This document shows, piece after piece, positions 1 to 8,290 of a stretch of DNA of 19,480 nucleotides; positions within the stretch are counted from its first letter, which is position 1, and each line of letters begins with the position of its first letter. The stretch lies in assembly GCA_963933885.1 (NCBI GenBank), contig CAWVWF010000045.1, forward strand, positions 1 to 19,480. The letters are read 5' to 3'. The notes beneath the pieces were generated by a model. It was not told where the DNA came from, searched no databases, and saw only the letters and a program-made list of their open reading frames with translations. The stretch comes from CAWVWF01 sp963933885. Its GTDB lineage: Bacteria; Bacteroidota; Bacteroidia; Flavobacteriales_C; GCA-002722245. Position numbers and translations under genes: made by a program.

Positions 1-64
1 TTCAATTCTTCAATTCTTCAATTCTTCAATTCTTCAATTCTTCAATTCTTCAATTCTTCAATTT
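1..64. repeat. 8-bp tandem repeat (TTCAATTC)n, cut by the window edge
   Basis: Seven perfect copies of TTCAATTC fill positions 1-56 and an eighth copy (57-64) differs in its last base. The array probably extends to the left of the window. On the plus strand all three frames stay open through the array and read the same cyclic eight-residue peptide (FNSSILQF), whereas all minus frames hit TGA. The frame starting at position 1 ends in TGA at 70-72, so this could be the tail of an upstream gene or simply an intergenic satellite. Confidence 0.95.
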
Positions 65-112
65 ATAAGTGATAAATAATTGATTATTCGTGCAATTGAA
101 AAATTGATAAAT

Positions 113-139
113 AAAAAAAGCGACAAGTCCCTTTTTTTT
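113..139 (+). terminator. possible intrinsic terminator of an upstream gene
   Basis: A run of seven A followed by G (113-120) can pair with C and the T run from 131 on. A short inner GA/TC pairing sits around a CAAG loop at 124-127. The A-stem-T layout is typical of Bacteroidota terminators, but the stem is mostly A-T and has a C/C mismatch. It would end transcription of a gene to the left, and its T tract runs into the promoter of the next gene. Confidence 0.4.
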
Positions 140-143
140 ATTT

Positions 144-151
144 TATTTTTG
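144..151 (+). promoter_or_regulatory. -7 promoter element TATTTTTG for the YfhO gene
   Basis: The octamer matches the Bacteroidota -7 consensus TAnnTTTG and ends 26 bases before the ATG at 178. No clear TTG is seen at the -33 position, and the surrounding T-rich DNA makes a chance match possible. Confidence 0.5.
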
Positions 152-177
152 ATTGTAATTAAACAATCAATTCCAAT

Positions 178-2781
178 ATGGATTCTATTAAACAAAAAAT
201 CACGCCTCATGTTATCAGCATAGGTATATTTCTTCTTATTGCATCTTTATTTTCAATTCCTGCTTTTAAAGGAAAGAGTATCTATTCTCATGATATTACT
301 CAGCACAAGGGAATGGCTAAAGAAATTAATGATCACCGTGAAGACTTTAATGAAGAACCACTTTGGACAAACGCTATGTTTGGTGGTATGCCAGCATACC
401 AGATTTCTGTGTTATACCCAGGAAACTTATTAAAACACATTGATAGAGCTTTAAACCTAGGCTTACCTCATCCAGCAGGAAAGATTTTTAAATACTTAAT
501 TGGATTCTATCTCTTACTATTGGTTCTTAGAGTTCCATGGAAATTTGCAATTGCAGGTTCTTTTGCATTTGCATTAAGTTCATACTTTATTATAATATTA
601 GAAGCAGGTCACAACACAAAAGCAGGTTCCATTGGGTTCCTACCTCCACTTCTAGCCGGGATTATTCTAGCATATCGAGGAAAGTACCTTTGGGGTGCTG
701 CTGTAACAGCATTGTTTTTCGCTTTAAACTTAGGATCTAACCATGTTCAAATCACCTACTACATGGGACTTTCACTACTTATTTTAGGTGGTGTTGAATT
801 GGCAAAATCAATTAAAGAAAAAACAATCCCTCATTTCATAAAAGCATCTTCTATTATATTCGGAGCTGTTATTCTTGCTGTTGGTGTTAACAATACCAAC
901 CTATTTTTAACGCAAGATTATGTTAAGGACACTCAGCGTGGACAATCAAAACTACAAGTAAAGATTGATGCTAATGAGAAAGCAGGAAAACTTGCTGAGC
1001 AAAAAAGATTAGAAGCTATTGAATTAGCAAAGTTGAATGCAGACTCGATACCTTTCAATGAGTCCGACTATTTGGCTCCGAAAAAAGCATATGCTACGCA
1101 ATGGAGTTATGGAATTAATGAATCATGGACCTTGTTAGTTGCCAACTTTAATGGTGGTGGTTCTTCAGATGCAAATAAAAAAAGTGAGACGTACGCTGCG
1201 ACAATGAAAAACTTAAAGCGCTACCGTTTACCTAAAAAAGAGCGTTTGAAGTATGCCGCACAAATGACAGGTAGAGCAATGTATTGGGGAAAGCAACCTG
1301 GAGTAAATGGACCTGTTTATATTGGTGCTGGAATAATATTCCTTTTCTTAATGGGAATCTTCGCTGGTAAATCACATTACAGGTGGTGGTTATTAGGAAC
1401 AGCTTTATTAGGAATATTTATCGCTTGGGGGAAGAACTTCTTACCGTTCTTTCACTTCATGTATGACTACTTTCCGCTTTACAATAAATTTAGAGCGGTA
1501 ACGATGGCTACCACAATTACGGAACTCGCAGTTCCTCTACTTGGGTTCATCTTCTTAAAAGAACTTCTTCTTGGAGAACTAAAGGAAGAGAAAACGCTTA
1601 AAACATTAAAAATCGTTGCAGGTTCTACACTTGGATTACTTGGTTTCTTTTATCTTTTCGGAACATCAATGTTTGATTTTGAAGGAGGATCTGTTGATCC
1701 GAATTTATTAGATATTGTTATTGAAGATAGAATAAGTCTTTTCAAATCAGATATACTTAGATCATTCTTTTTCATAGCTGTTTCTGCTACTGTAGTTTTC
1801 GCTATCATCAAGAAATCAATTAATCCACAAATCCTTGCTATTATACTTGGGGTTTCAATTATTGCTGATTTATGGACTGTAGATAGTAGATACTTGAATG
1901 AAGATAAATATGTAAAGACTAAGAAAGCTTTACTTCCTTTCCCTATTACTAAGGCAAGTAAGGATATTGAGAAAAGAGGCGAAGGACAATATAGAGTGTT
2001 TAATGTAGCTAACGGAAGATCTGGAGCCATCAATGATGCTTCAACGGCATACTACCATCATGATATTGGTGGATATAGTTCTGTTAAATTAATGATCTAT
2101 CAAGACTTACTGGATTATTCATTAGGTAGAGAGATGAGTGCTATTGAAGGACTTGTTGGACAAATGAAAAAACAGATTAAACGTATTGATCCAGTATACA
2201 TGACTCAACACATGGCGAAGTCTAATGTTATGAATATGTTGAATACACAGTTCATAATTACAGATGCTAATCAGCCAGCGTTTAAAAACCCACATGCTTA
2301 TGGAAATGCATGGTTAGTTAAACAAACAGACTGTTTAACATCTCCTGATAGCGCATTATTCGGTTTGTCTACAACAAACTTAAAAGCTACAGGTTTACTT
2401 CTAGGAGAAGGTTTAAAATCTAAAAGTTATGCTGGAAACGGAAGCATATCTCTACTTAACTATAAAGCAAACGAGTTAACTTATTCATTCAATTCTCAAG
2501 CAGAAGAATTCGCTATATTTTCAGAAGTATTCTATACTGGTTGGAATGCATATATTGATGGAAAGTTAGTTGATCATGTTAGAGCTGATTACGTTTTAAG
2601 AGGATTAGAAATTCCAGCAGGGAAACATGAGATAGTATTCAAGTTCGAACCATCACTATATAGTACAGGAGAAAGGATTGCTTTAATTTCTTCAATACTA
2701 GTATTGTTGTTGTTTGGATTTACAGTGTATACAGAATTTAAAAAATCTAAATCTGCTCCGGCAGAAACTGTAAGTGAATAA
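178..2781 (+). CDS. YfhO family polytopic membrane protein (probable GT-C glycosyltransferase)
   Basis: An 867-residue integral membrane protein of the YfhO family. A first hydrophobic helix lies at about residues 12-30, many further helices run through the middle, and a last one lies at about 834-852 before a charged tail. The early loop after helix 1 carries a polar stretch (SHDITQHKGMAKEI) and an FGGMPAYQ motif, both typical of the family. A hydrophilic insert near residues 255-360 and a soluble domain at about 590-820 are also visible. YfhO proteins have the GT-C layout. In Bacillus subtilis and Listeria, relatives are required for sugar decoration of lipoteichoic acid, using an undecaprenyl-linked donor. 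The substrate here is unknown. The gene overlaps the next glycosyltransferase by 8 bp, so it likely heads an operon acting on a surface glycan. The ATG at 178 fits the upstream -7 element. Confidence 0.85.
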   Translation: MDSIKQKITPHVISIGIFLLIASLFSIPAFKGKSIYSHDITQHKGMAKEINDHREDFNEEPLWTNAMFGGMPAYQISVLYPGNLLKHIDRALNLGLPHPAGKIFKYLIGFYLLLLVLRVPWKFAIAGSFAFALSSYFIIILEAGHNTKAGSIGFLPPLLAGIILAYRGKYLWGAAVTALFFALNLGSNHVQITYYMGLSLLILGGVELAKSIKEKTIPHFIKASSIIFGAVILAVGVNNTNLFLTQDYVKDTQRGQSKLQVKIDANEKAGKLAEQKRLEAIELAKLNADSIPFNESDYLAPKKAYATQWSYGINESWTLLVANFNGGGSSDANKKSETYAATMKNLKRYRLPKKERLKYAAQMTGRAMYWGKQPGVNGPVYIGAGIIFLFLMGIFAGKSHYRWWLLGTALLGIFIAWGKNFLPFFHFMYDYFPLYNKFRAVTMATTITELAVPLLGFIFLKELLLGELKEEKTLKTLKIVAGSTLGLLGFFYLFGTSMFDFEGGSVDPNLLDIVIEDRISLFKSDILRSFFFIAVSATVVFAIIKKSINPQILAIILGVSIIADLWTVDSRYLNEDKYVKTKKALLPFPITKASKDIEKRGEGQYRVFNVANGRSGAINDASTAYYHHDIGGYSSVKLMIYQDLLDYSLGREMSAIEGLVGQMKKQIKRIDPVYMTQHMAKSNVMNMLNTQFIITDANQPAFKNPHAYGNAWLVKQTDCLTSPDSALFGLSTTNLKATGLLLGEGLKSKSYAGNGSISLLNYKANELTYSFNSQAEEFAIFSEVFYTGWNAYIDGKLVDHVRADYVLRGLEIPAGKHEIVFKFEPSLYSTGERIALISSILVLLLFGFTVYTEFKKSKSAPAETVSE

Positions 2782-4063
2782 GGTACTCATCATAGCATAT
2801 TATTGGCCTCCTAGTGGTGGTGCAGGTGTACAACGATGGTTGAAATTCGTAAAGTACTTGCCTCAATTTAAGATTCATCCAGTTGTAATTACTGTTGATG
2901 AAAGCTGTGCTGCTTTTCCTAAAATAGATCACAGTTTTGATAAAGAAGTTGAAGGTGTAGAAGTTTACAAAACTCAAGCAACAGATTATTATAAATTTTA
3001 CACGAAGTTTAAAGGGGATAAAAAAATCCCTCAAGGTGGAGTGCCAAGTGCAAAATCTGGCTGGAAGAATAAACTGTCCTTAGCAATTCGAAATAATTTA
3101 TTCGTTCCAGATCCTAGAATTGGTTGGAATAAGTTCGCAATAAAAAAAGCAGTTGAATTAATTGAAAAAGGAGATATAAATACTGTTGTAACAACTAGTC
3201 CTCCCCACTCTACTCAGCTCATTGGATTAAAACTAAAGGAGAAATACCCGCATATTAAATGGATAGCTGATTTAAGAGATCCATGGACAGACATATATTA
3301 CTACAAAGACTTAGGTCATTCCAAAAGATCAGATGCTGCGAATAAGAAAAAAGAACTTAAAGTTCTTGAAAAAGCAGATGATGTTGTAGTAGTTAGTCCG
3401 CATATGAAGATTTTATTTGCTTCTAAAAGTGACAAAATAAACGCAGATAAAATCAAAGTAATTCCTAACGGATTCGATCATAAAGAATTTGAGAACATTA
3501 CTAAAGAAGCTAATCCTGAGTTCAACATCACTTATGTAGGAACAGCTAATAAAGATTACGATATCAGTGGATTTCTTAAAGCACTTTTAAAATTAAAAGG
3601 AGCTAATATTTCTTTTAAATGGAATGTTGTTGGAGAATTTTCAGAAGAGGTTAAAAGCCAAATCGAAGAAAGTGGTTTACTTCCATTTGTTAAGTATCAT
3701 GGGTATTTACCACATAGCGAAGCTATAAAACATACGATAGCAGCTGACTTACTTTTACTTATCATTCCTAATGTTGCAAACAACAAACTAATATACTCAG
3801 GGAAGCTGTTCGAATACATCGCGACAACAAATCCTATACTATGCTTAGGTCCTGATGATGGTGATGCTGCAGTATTGATAAAAGAGAATGAACTTGGACA
3901 AAACTTTTTCTACAATGAAGAAGATAAAATCCAAGCATATATAACAAGTTGTTTTGAGAAATATCAGAACAACGATTTAACGATTAAAGGATTTAATCCA
4001 AATCAGTTTTCGAGAGAATCACTTACAGGTGAACTTTCAAAACTACTTAAAAGAGATCTTTAG
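2774..4063 (+). CDS. glycosyltransferase, GT4-type (GT-B fold)
   Basis: A 429-residue cytoplasmic glycosyltransferase. The N-terminus (VLIIAYYWPPSGGAGVQRW) is the glycine-rich acceptor-side motif of GT4 enzymes. The middle has WIADLRDPW and then VVVVSPHM followed by IPNGFDHKEF, the usual hinge into the donor-binding domain. The C-terminal half holds KLFEYIATTNPIL, which corresponds to the EX7E-type donor-binding region, although the second acid is not obvious. It starts with GTG at 2774, eight bases inside the end of the YfhO gene, which suggests translational coupling. It probably adds a sugar during surface polysaccharide or glycolipid synthesis. Donor and acceptor cannot be read from the sequence. 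Confidence 0.85.
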   Translation: MNKVLIIAYYWPPSGGAGVQRWLKFVKYLPQFKIHPVVITVDESCAAFPKIDHSFDKEVEGVEVYKTQATDYYKFYTKFKGDKKIPQGGVPSAKSGWKNKLSLAIRNNLFVPDPRIGWNKFAIKKAVELIEKGDINTVVTTSPPHSTQLIGLKLKEKYPHIKWIADLRDPWTDIYYYKDLGHSKRSDAANKKKELKVLEKADDVVVVSPHMKILFASKSDKINADKIKVIPNGFDHKEFENITKEANPEFNITYVGTANKDYDISGFLKALLKLKGANISFKWNVVGEFSEEVKSQIEESGLLPFVKYHGYLPHSEAIKHTIAADLLLLIIPNVANNKLIYSGKLFEYIATTNPILCLGPDDGDAAVLIKENELGQNFFYNEEDKIQAYITSCFEKYQNNDLTIKGFNPNQFSRESLTGELSKLLKRDL

Positions 4064-4065
4064 TT

Positions 4066-5118
4066 GTGAGTAAGAAAGAGCAACTCATATTCGTAGCACC
4101 AGTTCTGAATTCTTTCATCAAAAAAGATCATGATATTTTATCTCAAGAGTTTGAAGTTGTAAACAACGTTTATTCTTGGGACAAAAAAGTGTTTACACCG
4201 CTCTATCTTATTCAACAATTTTTTTACTTCTTATTTAAAACGCCTAGTTGTTCAGCTATAGTAATAGAGTTTGGAGGATATTGGTCGTTACTTCCTACTA
4301 TATTCGGGAAGATATATAATAAGCCAACTTTCATTGTAATTCATGGTACGGATGGTTGCTCTCTGCCTTCCATTAATTATGGTAGTTATAGAAAAACACT
4401 ACTAAGAATATTTTGTAAGTATTCCTTTCAATTCGCACATAGATTACTTCCAGTGAGTGACTCTTTAATGCAAATTAAAAACGCTTATTCAAATATAAAA
4501 TCTGAAGAAGATCAAGGTGTATTAAATCATTTCCCTTCTATCAAAACGCCTCATACTACATTATACAATGGTTTAGACATTGATACTTGGAGCGTCGATA
4601 CTGTTGTAAAAGAGGCAGCTTCGTTTATTACGGTTTTCACAAATCCTCAGTTTTTAAGAAAAGGTGGCGATCTTATTTTATCTATCGCTGAAAAGAATAA
4701 GCATTGTAAGTTTTATATGGCTGGAATGACAAGACCTAACCATGTTGAGAACATATCAGATAATGTTATTTTCCTTGGTAAACTGAGTGTTGAGGAATTA
4801 CAGACTTATTATAAAAAAGCTAGATTCAACTTTCAACTTGCTGTTTTCGAAGGTTTTGGATTAGCGCTTTGTGAAGGAATGCTTAGTCAGTGTATTCCAA
4901 TTGGTTCATCTGTAAATGCTATTCCGCATATCATAGGAGACACTGGGTATATTCTAGAATTTAAAGATATTGATCAACTTCAGTTAATTATTGACAAGGC
5001 TTTAAGTGATAACAATAAAGATGAGCGTGGTAAGCAAGCTCAACAAAGAATCACAGAATTATTTCCTTTTGAGAAAAGACAAGAAAGGCTAATTGAAATA
5101 ATTAAAGAAGCCCTCTAA
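4066..5118 (+). CDS. glycosyltransferase, GT4-type
   Basis: A 350-residue glycosyltransferase with GT-B features. FIVIHGTDG and LLPVSDSLMQ lie in the N-terminal half, then TLYNGLDIDTW at the hinge. The donor domain has FTNPQFLRKGGDLIL, FLGKLSVEELQTYYKKA and FEGFGLALCEGMLSQCIPIGS, where two glutamates seven residues apart frame the GFGLALC segment, matching the EX7E signature of GT4. The start is GTG at 4066, two bases after the previous stop, so the three plus-strand genes form one operon. The 3' end overlaps the convergent glycerophosphotransferase gene by 17 bp. A role in surface glycan assembly is inferred from the neighbours; sugar specificity is unknown. Confidence 0.85.
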   Translation: MSKKEQLIFVAPVLNSFIKKDHDILSQEFEVVNNVYSWDKKVFTPLYLIQQFFYFLFKTPSCSAIVIEFGGYWSLLPTIFGKIYNKPTFIVIHGTDGCSLPSINYGSYRKTLLRIFCKYSFQFAHRLLPVSDSLMQIKNAYSNIKSEEDQGVLNHFPSIKTPHTTLYNGLDIDTWSVDTVVKEAASFITVFTNPQFLRKGGDLILSIAEKNKHCKFYMAGMTRPNHVENISDNVIFLGKLSVEELQTYYKKARFNFQLAVFEGFGLALCEGMLSQCIPIGSSVNAIPHIIGDTGYILEFKDIDQLQLIIDKALSDNNKDERGKQAQQRITELFPFEKRQERLIEIIKEAL

Positions 5119-6244
5119 TTTTTTCTACAATTCGAGCACTTGAATCTGCGTCTACAAATTTATTAAACTTGTTTCTAATTCTAATTCTCTCTGCTTCATC
5201 AGTTGAGGGAACCTCAAAGTAAGTTTTAAGACTACTTATAAAACTGGAAGAAGTATTAGGTTTAACACCTGGTGCATTCGTATCAAAGTCAAAGTTAAGT
5301 CCTCTATTTCCTGTGTATTTCTCTATATCATAAGGAAGAAATACAATTGGTCTATTCAATAACAAAAAGTCAAAATAGATAGAAGAATAATCAGTTATAA
5401 GTATATCTGTATGTCCAAGAATACTATCCACTGAAGGAAACATTTTTTGATCAGCAACTATTATTCGATCTGAAGAAAGAAGAACATCATCATCAAATTG
5501 ACTTAATTCGGACATGTGACAACGCATCATCAAATACGCATCTTGTTCTTCTAATAAATCAAGTAATTTCTGAGGTTCGAAATCATCGAAAGGGAATAAA
5601 TTAGTAGGCTCTCCTAATCTGAATGTTGGTGCATATAAGATTGTCTTTTTATTTAAGAAAGGATGTTCATCCAATAGAGCCTGATCAATATTAAACAATG
5701 TATCATTCCTTGGTTGTCCAGTAATCCATATATTATCTACATATTGCTGAAACTGTGCAGTCATTAAATATTGAGTAAACTCAGAACTGGTACAAGTGTA
5801 TTTACAAAAATCCATTCCAGACTTATTCAACTTTGAAGATTCTCTCAATAGATAATTAGTTTTCTTCATCGGCGTCCCATGCCACAAGTTGATAAATGTT
5901 TTTCGAGTTGTAGAAGGATAATATGGATGCACATCACCAGGACCATGCGTAGCCATAACAATTTTAGACCTTAAATACTTAAGTAATCCCTTAGTAGACC
6001 AAGCATACAATATCTTATCTGGATATTTCTTAGATAAGGTATCAAATAACGATTTGTTCTTAGTTAAGAGATATACATTTAAGTCTGGAATAGCTTGAGC
6101 GTAGATAAAAAAGCTTTTTGAATTATCTCCAAATATTCTTCCCCTATGCGTTGTTACAATAATAGAATTGGAATCTTTACGAACAAGAAGTTCTAATACA
6201 AAAAATATTATTCGAGATGCAAAATTCCAAAGGGAGTTAACCAT
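5102..6244 (-). CDS. CDP-glycerol glycerophosphotransferase family protein (TagB/TagF-like)
   Basis: A 380-residue enzyme of the family that transfers glycerol-phosphate from CDP-glycerol to a glycan or to a growing poly(glycerol-phosphate) chain at the inner membrane face. Family landmarks are LWHGTPMKK (residues 120-128, with His122), WITGQPRND (173-181), ILYAPTFR (202-209), RCHMS (241-245) and ITDYSSIYFDF (283-293) followed by RPIVFLPYD. The length equals a single catalytic domain, like TagB and unlike the longer TagF. A hydrophobic segment at about residues 9-21 may help membrane association. It is the last gene of the minus-strand operon, six bases after the cytidylyltransferase that would make its substrate, which supports CDP-glycerol as donor. 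Ribitol-phosphate or a related polyol cannot be excluded. Confidence 0.85.
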   Translation of the reverse strand: MVNSLWNFASRIIFFVLELLVRKDSNSIIVTTHRGRIFGDNSKSFFIYAQAIPDLNVYLLTKNKSLFDTLSKKYPDKILYAWSTKGLLKYLRSKIVMATHGPGDVHPYYPSTTRKTFINLWHGTPMKKTNYLLRESSKLNKSGMDFCKYTCTSSEFTQYLMTAQFQQYVDNIWITGQPRNDTLFNIDQALLDEHPFLNKKTILYAPTFRLGEPTNLFPFDDFEPQKLLDLLEEQDAYLMMRCHMSELSQFDDDVLLSSDRIIVADQKMFPSVDSILGHTDILITDYSSIYFDFLLLNRPIVFLPYDIEKYTGNRGLNFDFDTNAPGVKPNTSSSFISSLKTYFEVPSTDEAERIRIRNKFNKFVDADSSARIVEKIRGLL

Positions 6245-6250
6245 TGTACC

Positions 6251-6682
6251 TTATTTAGATTCTTTGTTATCGTCTCTTAAATCATTCAAAACAGCGTTAA
6301 TCAAAGTAGAAGAAGTTCCTTTTGTATAAGGGAAATATATAATCTTAACACCTAATGCTTTTAACTTCTCTTCTAAGTCCTTCCACTTTTCTGTATTATA
6401 CCAGTCGTCTCCAACAAACATAACATCGAATTTGATCTTATGCCACATCTCCAATTTATCCATTGAATTTTGTGGAATAACTGCATCAACAAATTGAATA
6501 TTTCTAACGATCTCAATTCGTTCCTCAAAAGGTATAACCGCCTTTTTGTTTTTGTAAGAAACCAACTCGTCCGTTGTAACACCAACGATTAATTTATCAC
6601 ATAAACCTTTAGCGTTCTTTAATAAGTTTAAATGTCCGATGTGAAATAAATCGTAAACTCCAGCTGTATAACCTGTTATCAT
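6251..6682 (-). CDS. tagD: glycerol-3-phosphate cytidylyltransferase (TagD-like)
   Basis: A 143-residue nucleotidyltransferase that would convert CTP and glycerol-3-phosphate into CDP-glycerol. The N-terminus GVYDLFHIGH carries the HxGH catalytic motif at residues 14-17, and VGVTTDELV follows as in TagD/GCT enzymes. The length fits the family (about 130-145). The C-terminal signature, usually RTxGISTT, reads TKGTSST here (120-126), so the first arginine is replaced while the Ser/Thr part is kept. The start overlaps the amidotransferase stop as ATGA, and the glycerophosphotransferase lies six bases downstream. This indicates a coupled operon that makes and spends CDP-glycerol. Another CDP-alcohol product is possible. 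Confidence 0.85.
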   Translation of the reverse strand: MITGYTAGVYDLFHIGHLNLLKNAKGLCDKLIVGVTTDELVSYKNKKAVIPFEERIEIVRNIQFVDAVIPQNSMDKLEMWHKIKFDVMFVGDDWYNTEKWKDLEEKLKALGVKIIYFPYTKGTSSTLINAVLNDLRDDNKESK

Positions 6683-8202
6683 CTTTTTAAGATTTTATCT
6701 AGTTCGTTAATGTTAAACTCTAACCAACTATCCATTTGTGTTTTATTCTCCTCTTTGTTGAAGATAGACGAAAGCGGAACTGGAAAGCCAATTTTCTTTC
6801 TGTTAATGATCGATTCAGGAAGTATGTCTTTAAATACTCTCTTTAAAGGTTCCTTAAACGAAGCTCCCATTTTCCATTCAAATGGTACTCCAGCCAATCT
6901 TTCAACTAACCTATGATCAACAAATGGCACTCTTGCTTCCACACTGCATAGCATTGTGGAATTATCTAATCTTCTTAGTAAACCTTGTAGGTGTGTAATT
7001 TGGAAATAATGACCTACAATGTCTATTGTATTTTTGTAATCTATTCCTTCTAGTGCGTAATCTAATACTTCATTATCAGTATGTGAACCATAACAATAAT
7101 GCTCATCAAATTCTTTTAATGAAAACTTAGAAGATTCATTTGCCCAACGGAAAATTCTATCATATCCCCAGAACAGTTCATCAGCTCCTTCACCAGATAA
7201 AACTACTGTATTTTTTTTCTTTACAGATTCAGTCATTAAGTAAATCAAAACTTCATTAGGTACAGATAGAGGCTCCATTCTGCTTGCGATCATCTCTTTT
7301 GCAACAGAAATAAATGAATCCTTATCAACTAATGTTTCGTGGTGCTCACTCTTATATCTATCTGCAGCTAATTGCCCCCATTCAAACTCATTTAGTTCTT
7401 CAAAACCAACAGTCCAAGTTTGATCTGGTTTAGCAATTCCTGTAATAATTGTACTATCTAACCCTCCGCTTAAGTATGTCCCAACTGGAACATCACTTAT
7501 CTTTCTTAAACGAATGGCGTCTACTATCAATTCTCTTAATTCAGCATCACTTGGTGCTTCTTTTTCTTCAATAGAATATTTCCAATATTGCTGAAGTTGT
7601 TTTCCTTTTCTGTAGAAACCTGCAGGAAACATCTGAATTTTCTCATACCAAGTATGATTCTTAACAGTCATTCGCAACTTTCGATACTGACGAACTGCAA
7701 ATGGATCAACTTCAGATTGAATTAATTTTTGAATAATATTAATCTCACTACAAACAATTAAACCTTTGTCTGATTCATGAATATATAAAGGCTTTATTCC
7801 TAGTCTATCTCTCGCTATAAAATATGATTTACTTAGCTTGTTGTAAATAAAGAAGGAAAACATTCCATTGAAAAAGTCCAAGCACTTCTCTCCATATTTA
7901 ATATACATTGCTAAAACTACTTCCGTATCAGAATCAGTTTTAACAATCAAACCATGCTCTTTAACTAGCGTTTTGAAATTATAAATTTCTCCGTTAAAAA
8001 CTAAGAGGTAATCTTCTAATTCGAAAGGTTGATTTGACCTAGAATGAAGGTCCATAATTGAAAGACGCGTGTGTCCTAAAAACACATTATCAACACTTGT
8101 ATAACTTGAATGATCTGGACCTCTGTGATTAATCAATGGAAGGCTATTCGCTAATTCTTTATGATCTATTTTATCACCTATATAAGCAAGAATTCCACAC
8201 AT
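6679..8202 (-). CDS. asnB: glutamine-hydrolysing asparagine synthase-like amidotransferase
   Basis: A 507-residue two-domain protein. The N-terminus is a class II glutamine amidotransferase with nucleophile Cys2 (MCGILAYIG), HRGPDHSSY at 26-34 and FNGEIYNF at 69-76. The C-terminal synthetase domain has the ATP-pyrophosphatase loop SGGLDS at 245-250 and LSGEGADELFWGY further on. It would amidate a carboxylate with glutamine nitrogen after adenylation. It is somewhat shorter than E. coli AsnB (about 554 residues). It is the first gene of the operon with the TagD- and TagB-like genes, and AsnB-like enzymes often sit in polysaccharide clusters. The substrate may therefore be a glycan or an aminoacyl group rather than free aspartate. 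A -7 element lies 36 bases upstream. Confidence 0.85.
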   Translation of the reverse strand: MCGILAYIGDKIDHKELANSLPLINHRGPDHSSYTSVDNVFLGHTRLSIMDLHSRSNQPFELEDYLLVFNGEIYNFKTLVKEHGLIVKTDSDTEVVLAMYIKYGEKCLDFFNGMFSFFIYNKLSKSYFIARDRLGIKPLYIHESDKGLIVCSEINIIQKLIQSEVDPFAVRQYRKLRMTVKNHTWYEKIQMFPAGFYRKGKQLQQYWKYSIEEKEAPSDAELRELIVDAIRLRKISDVPVGTYLSGGLDSTIITGIAKPDQTWTVGFEELNEFEWGQLAADRYKSEHHETLVDKDSFISVAKEMIASRMEPLSVPNEVLIYLMTESVKKKNTVVLSGEGADELFWGYDRIFRWANESSKFSLKEFDEHYCYGSHTDNEVLDYALEGIDYKNTIDIVGHYFQITHLQGLLRRLDNSTMLCSVEARVPFVDHRLVERLAGVPFEWKMGASFKEPLKRVFKDILPESIINRKKIGFPVPLSSIFNKEENKTQMDSWLEFNINELDKILKR

Positions 8203-8238
8203 AATATCAATCTGAGGTTAAGCAGTTAAGTTGTATCT

Positions 8239-8246
8239 CAAATATA
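8239..8246 (-). promoter_or_regulatory. -7 promoter element TATATTTG for the asnB-tagD operon
   Basis: On the minus strand this is TATATTTG, a full match to TAnnTTTG, 36 bases upstream of the ATG. It lies in the 88-bp gap after the pseudouridine synthase gene. No intrinsic terminator is visible in that gap. Confidence 0.7.
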
Positions 8247-8290
8247 ATTAAAAAGAATGGGGTATTGGGAAGATAATAGGCAAAAAGGAA

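Noticed and set aside
1..64. Tandem repeats as a CRISPR array
   Set aside because: The units are 8 bp, directly adjacent and without spacers, so this is a simple tandem repeat.
1650..2033. Minus-strand open frame of 127 codons inside the YfhO gene
   Set aside because: It lies wholly within a strongly supported plus-strand gene, and its composition (Ser/Ile/Leu-rich, no motif) is that of an antisense shadow.
2747..3034. Minus-strand open frame across the YfhO/glycosyltransferase junction
   Set aside because: It overlaps two coupled genes, has no recognisable features and no promoter; it reads as the complement of the GT4 N-terminus.
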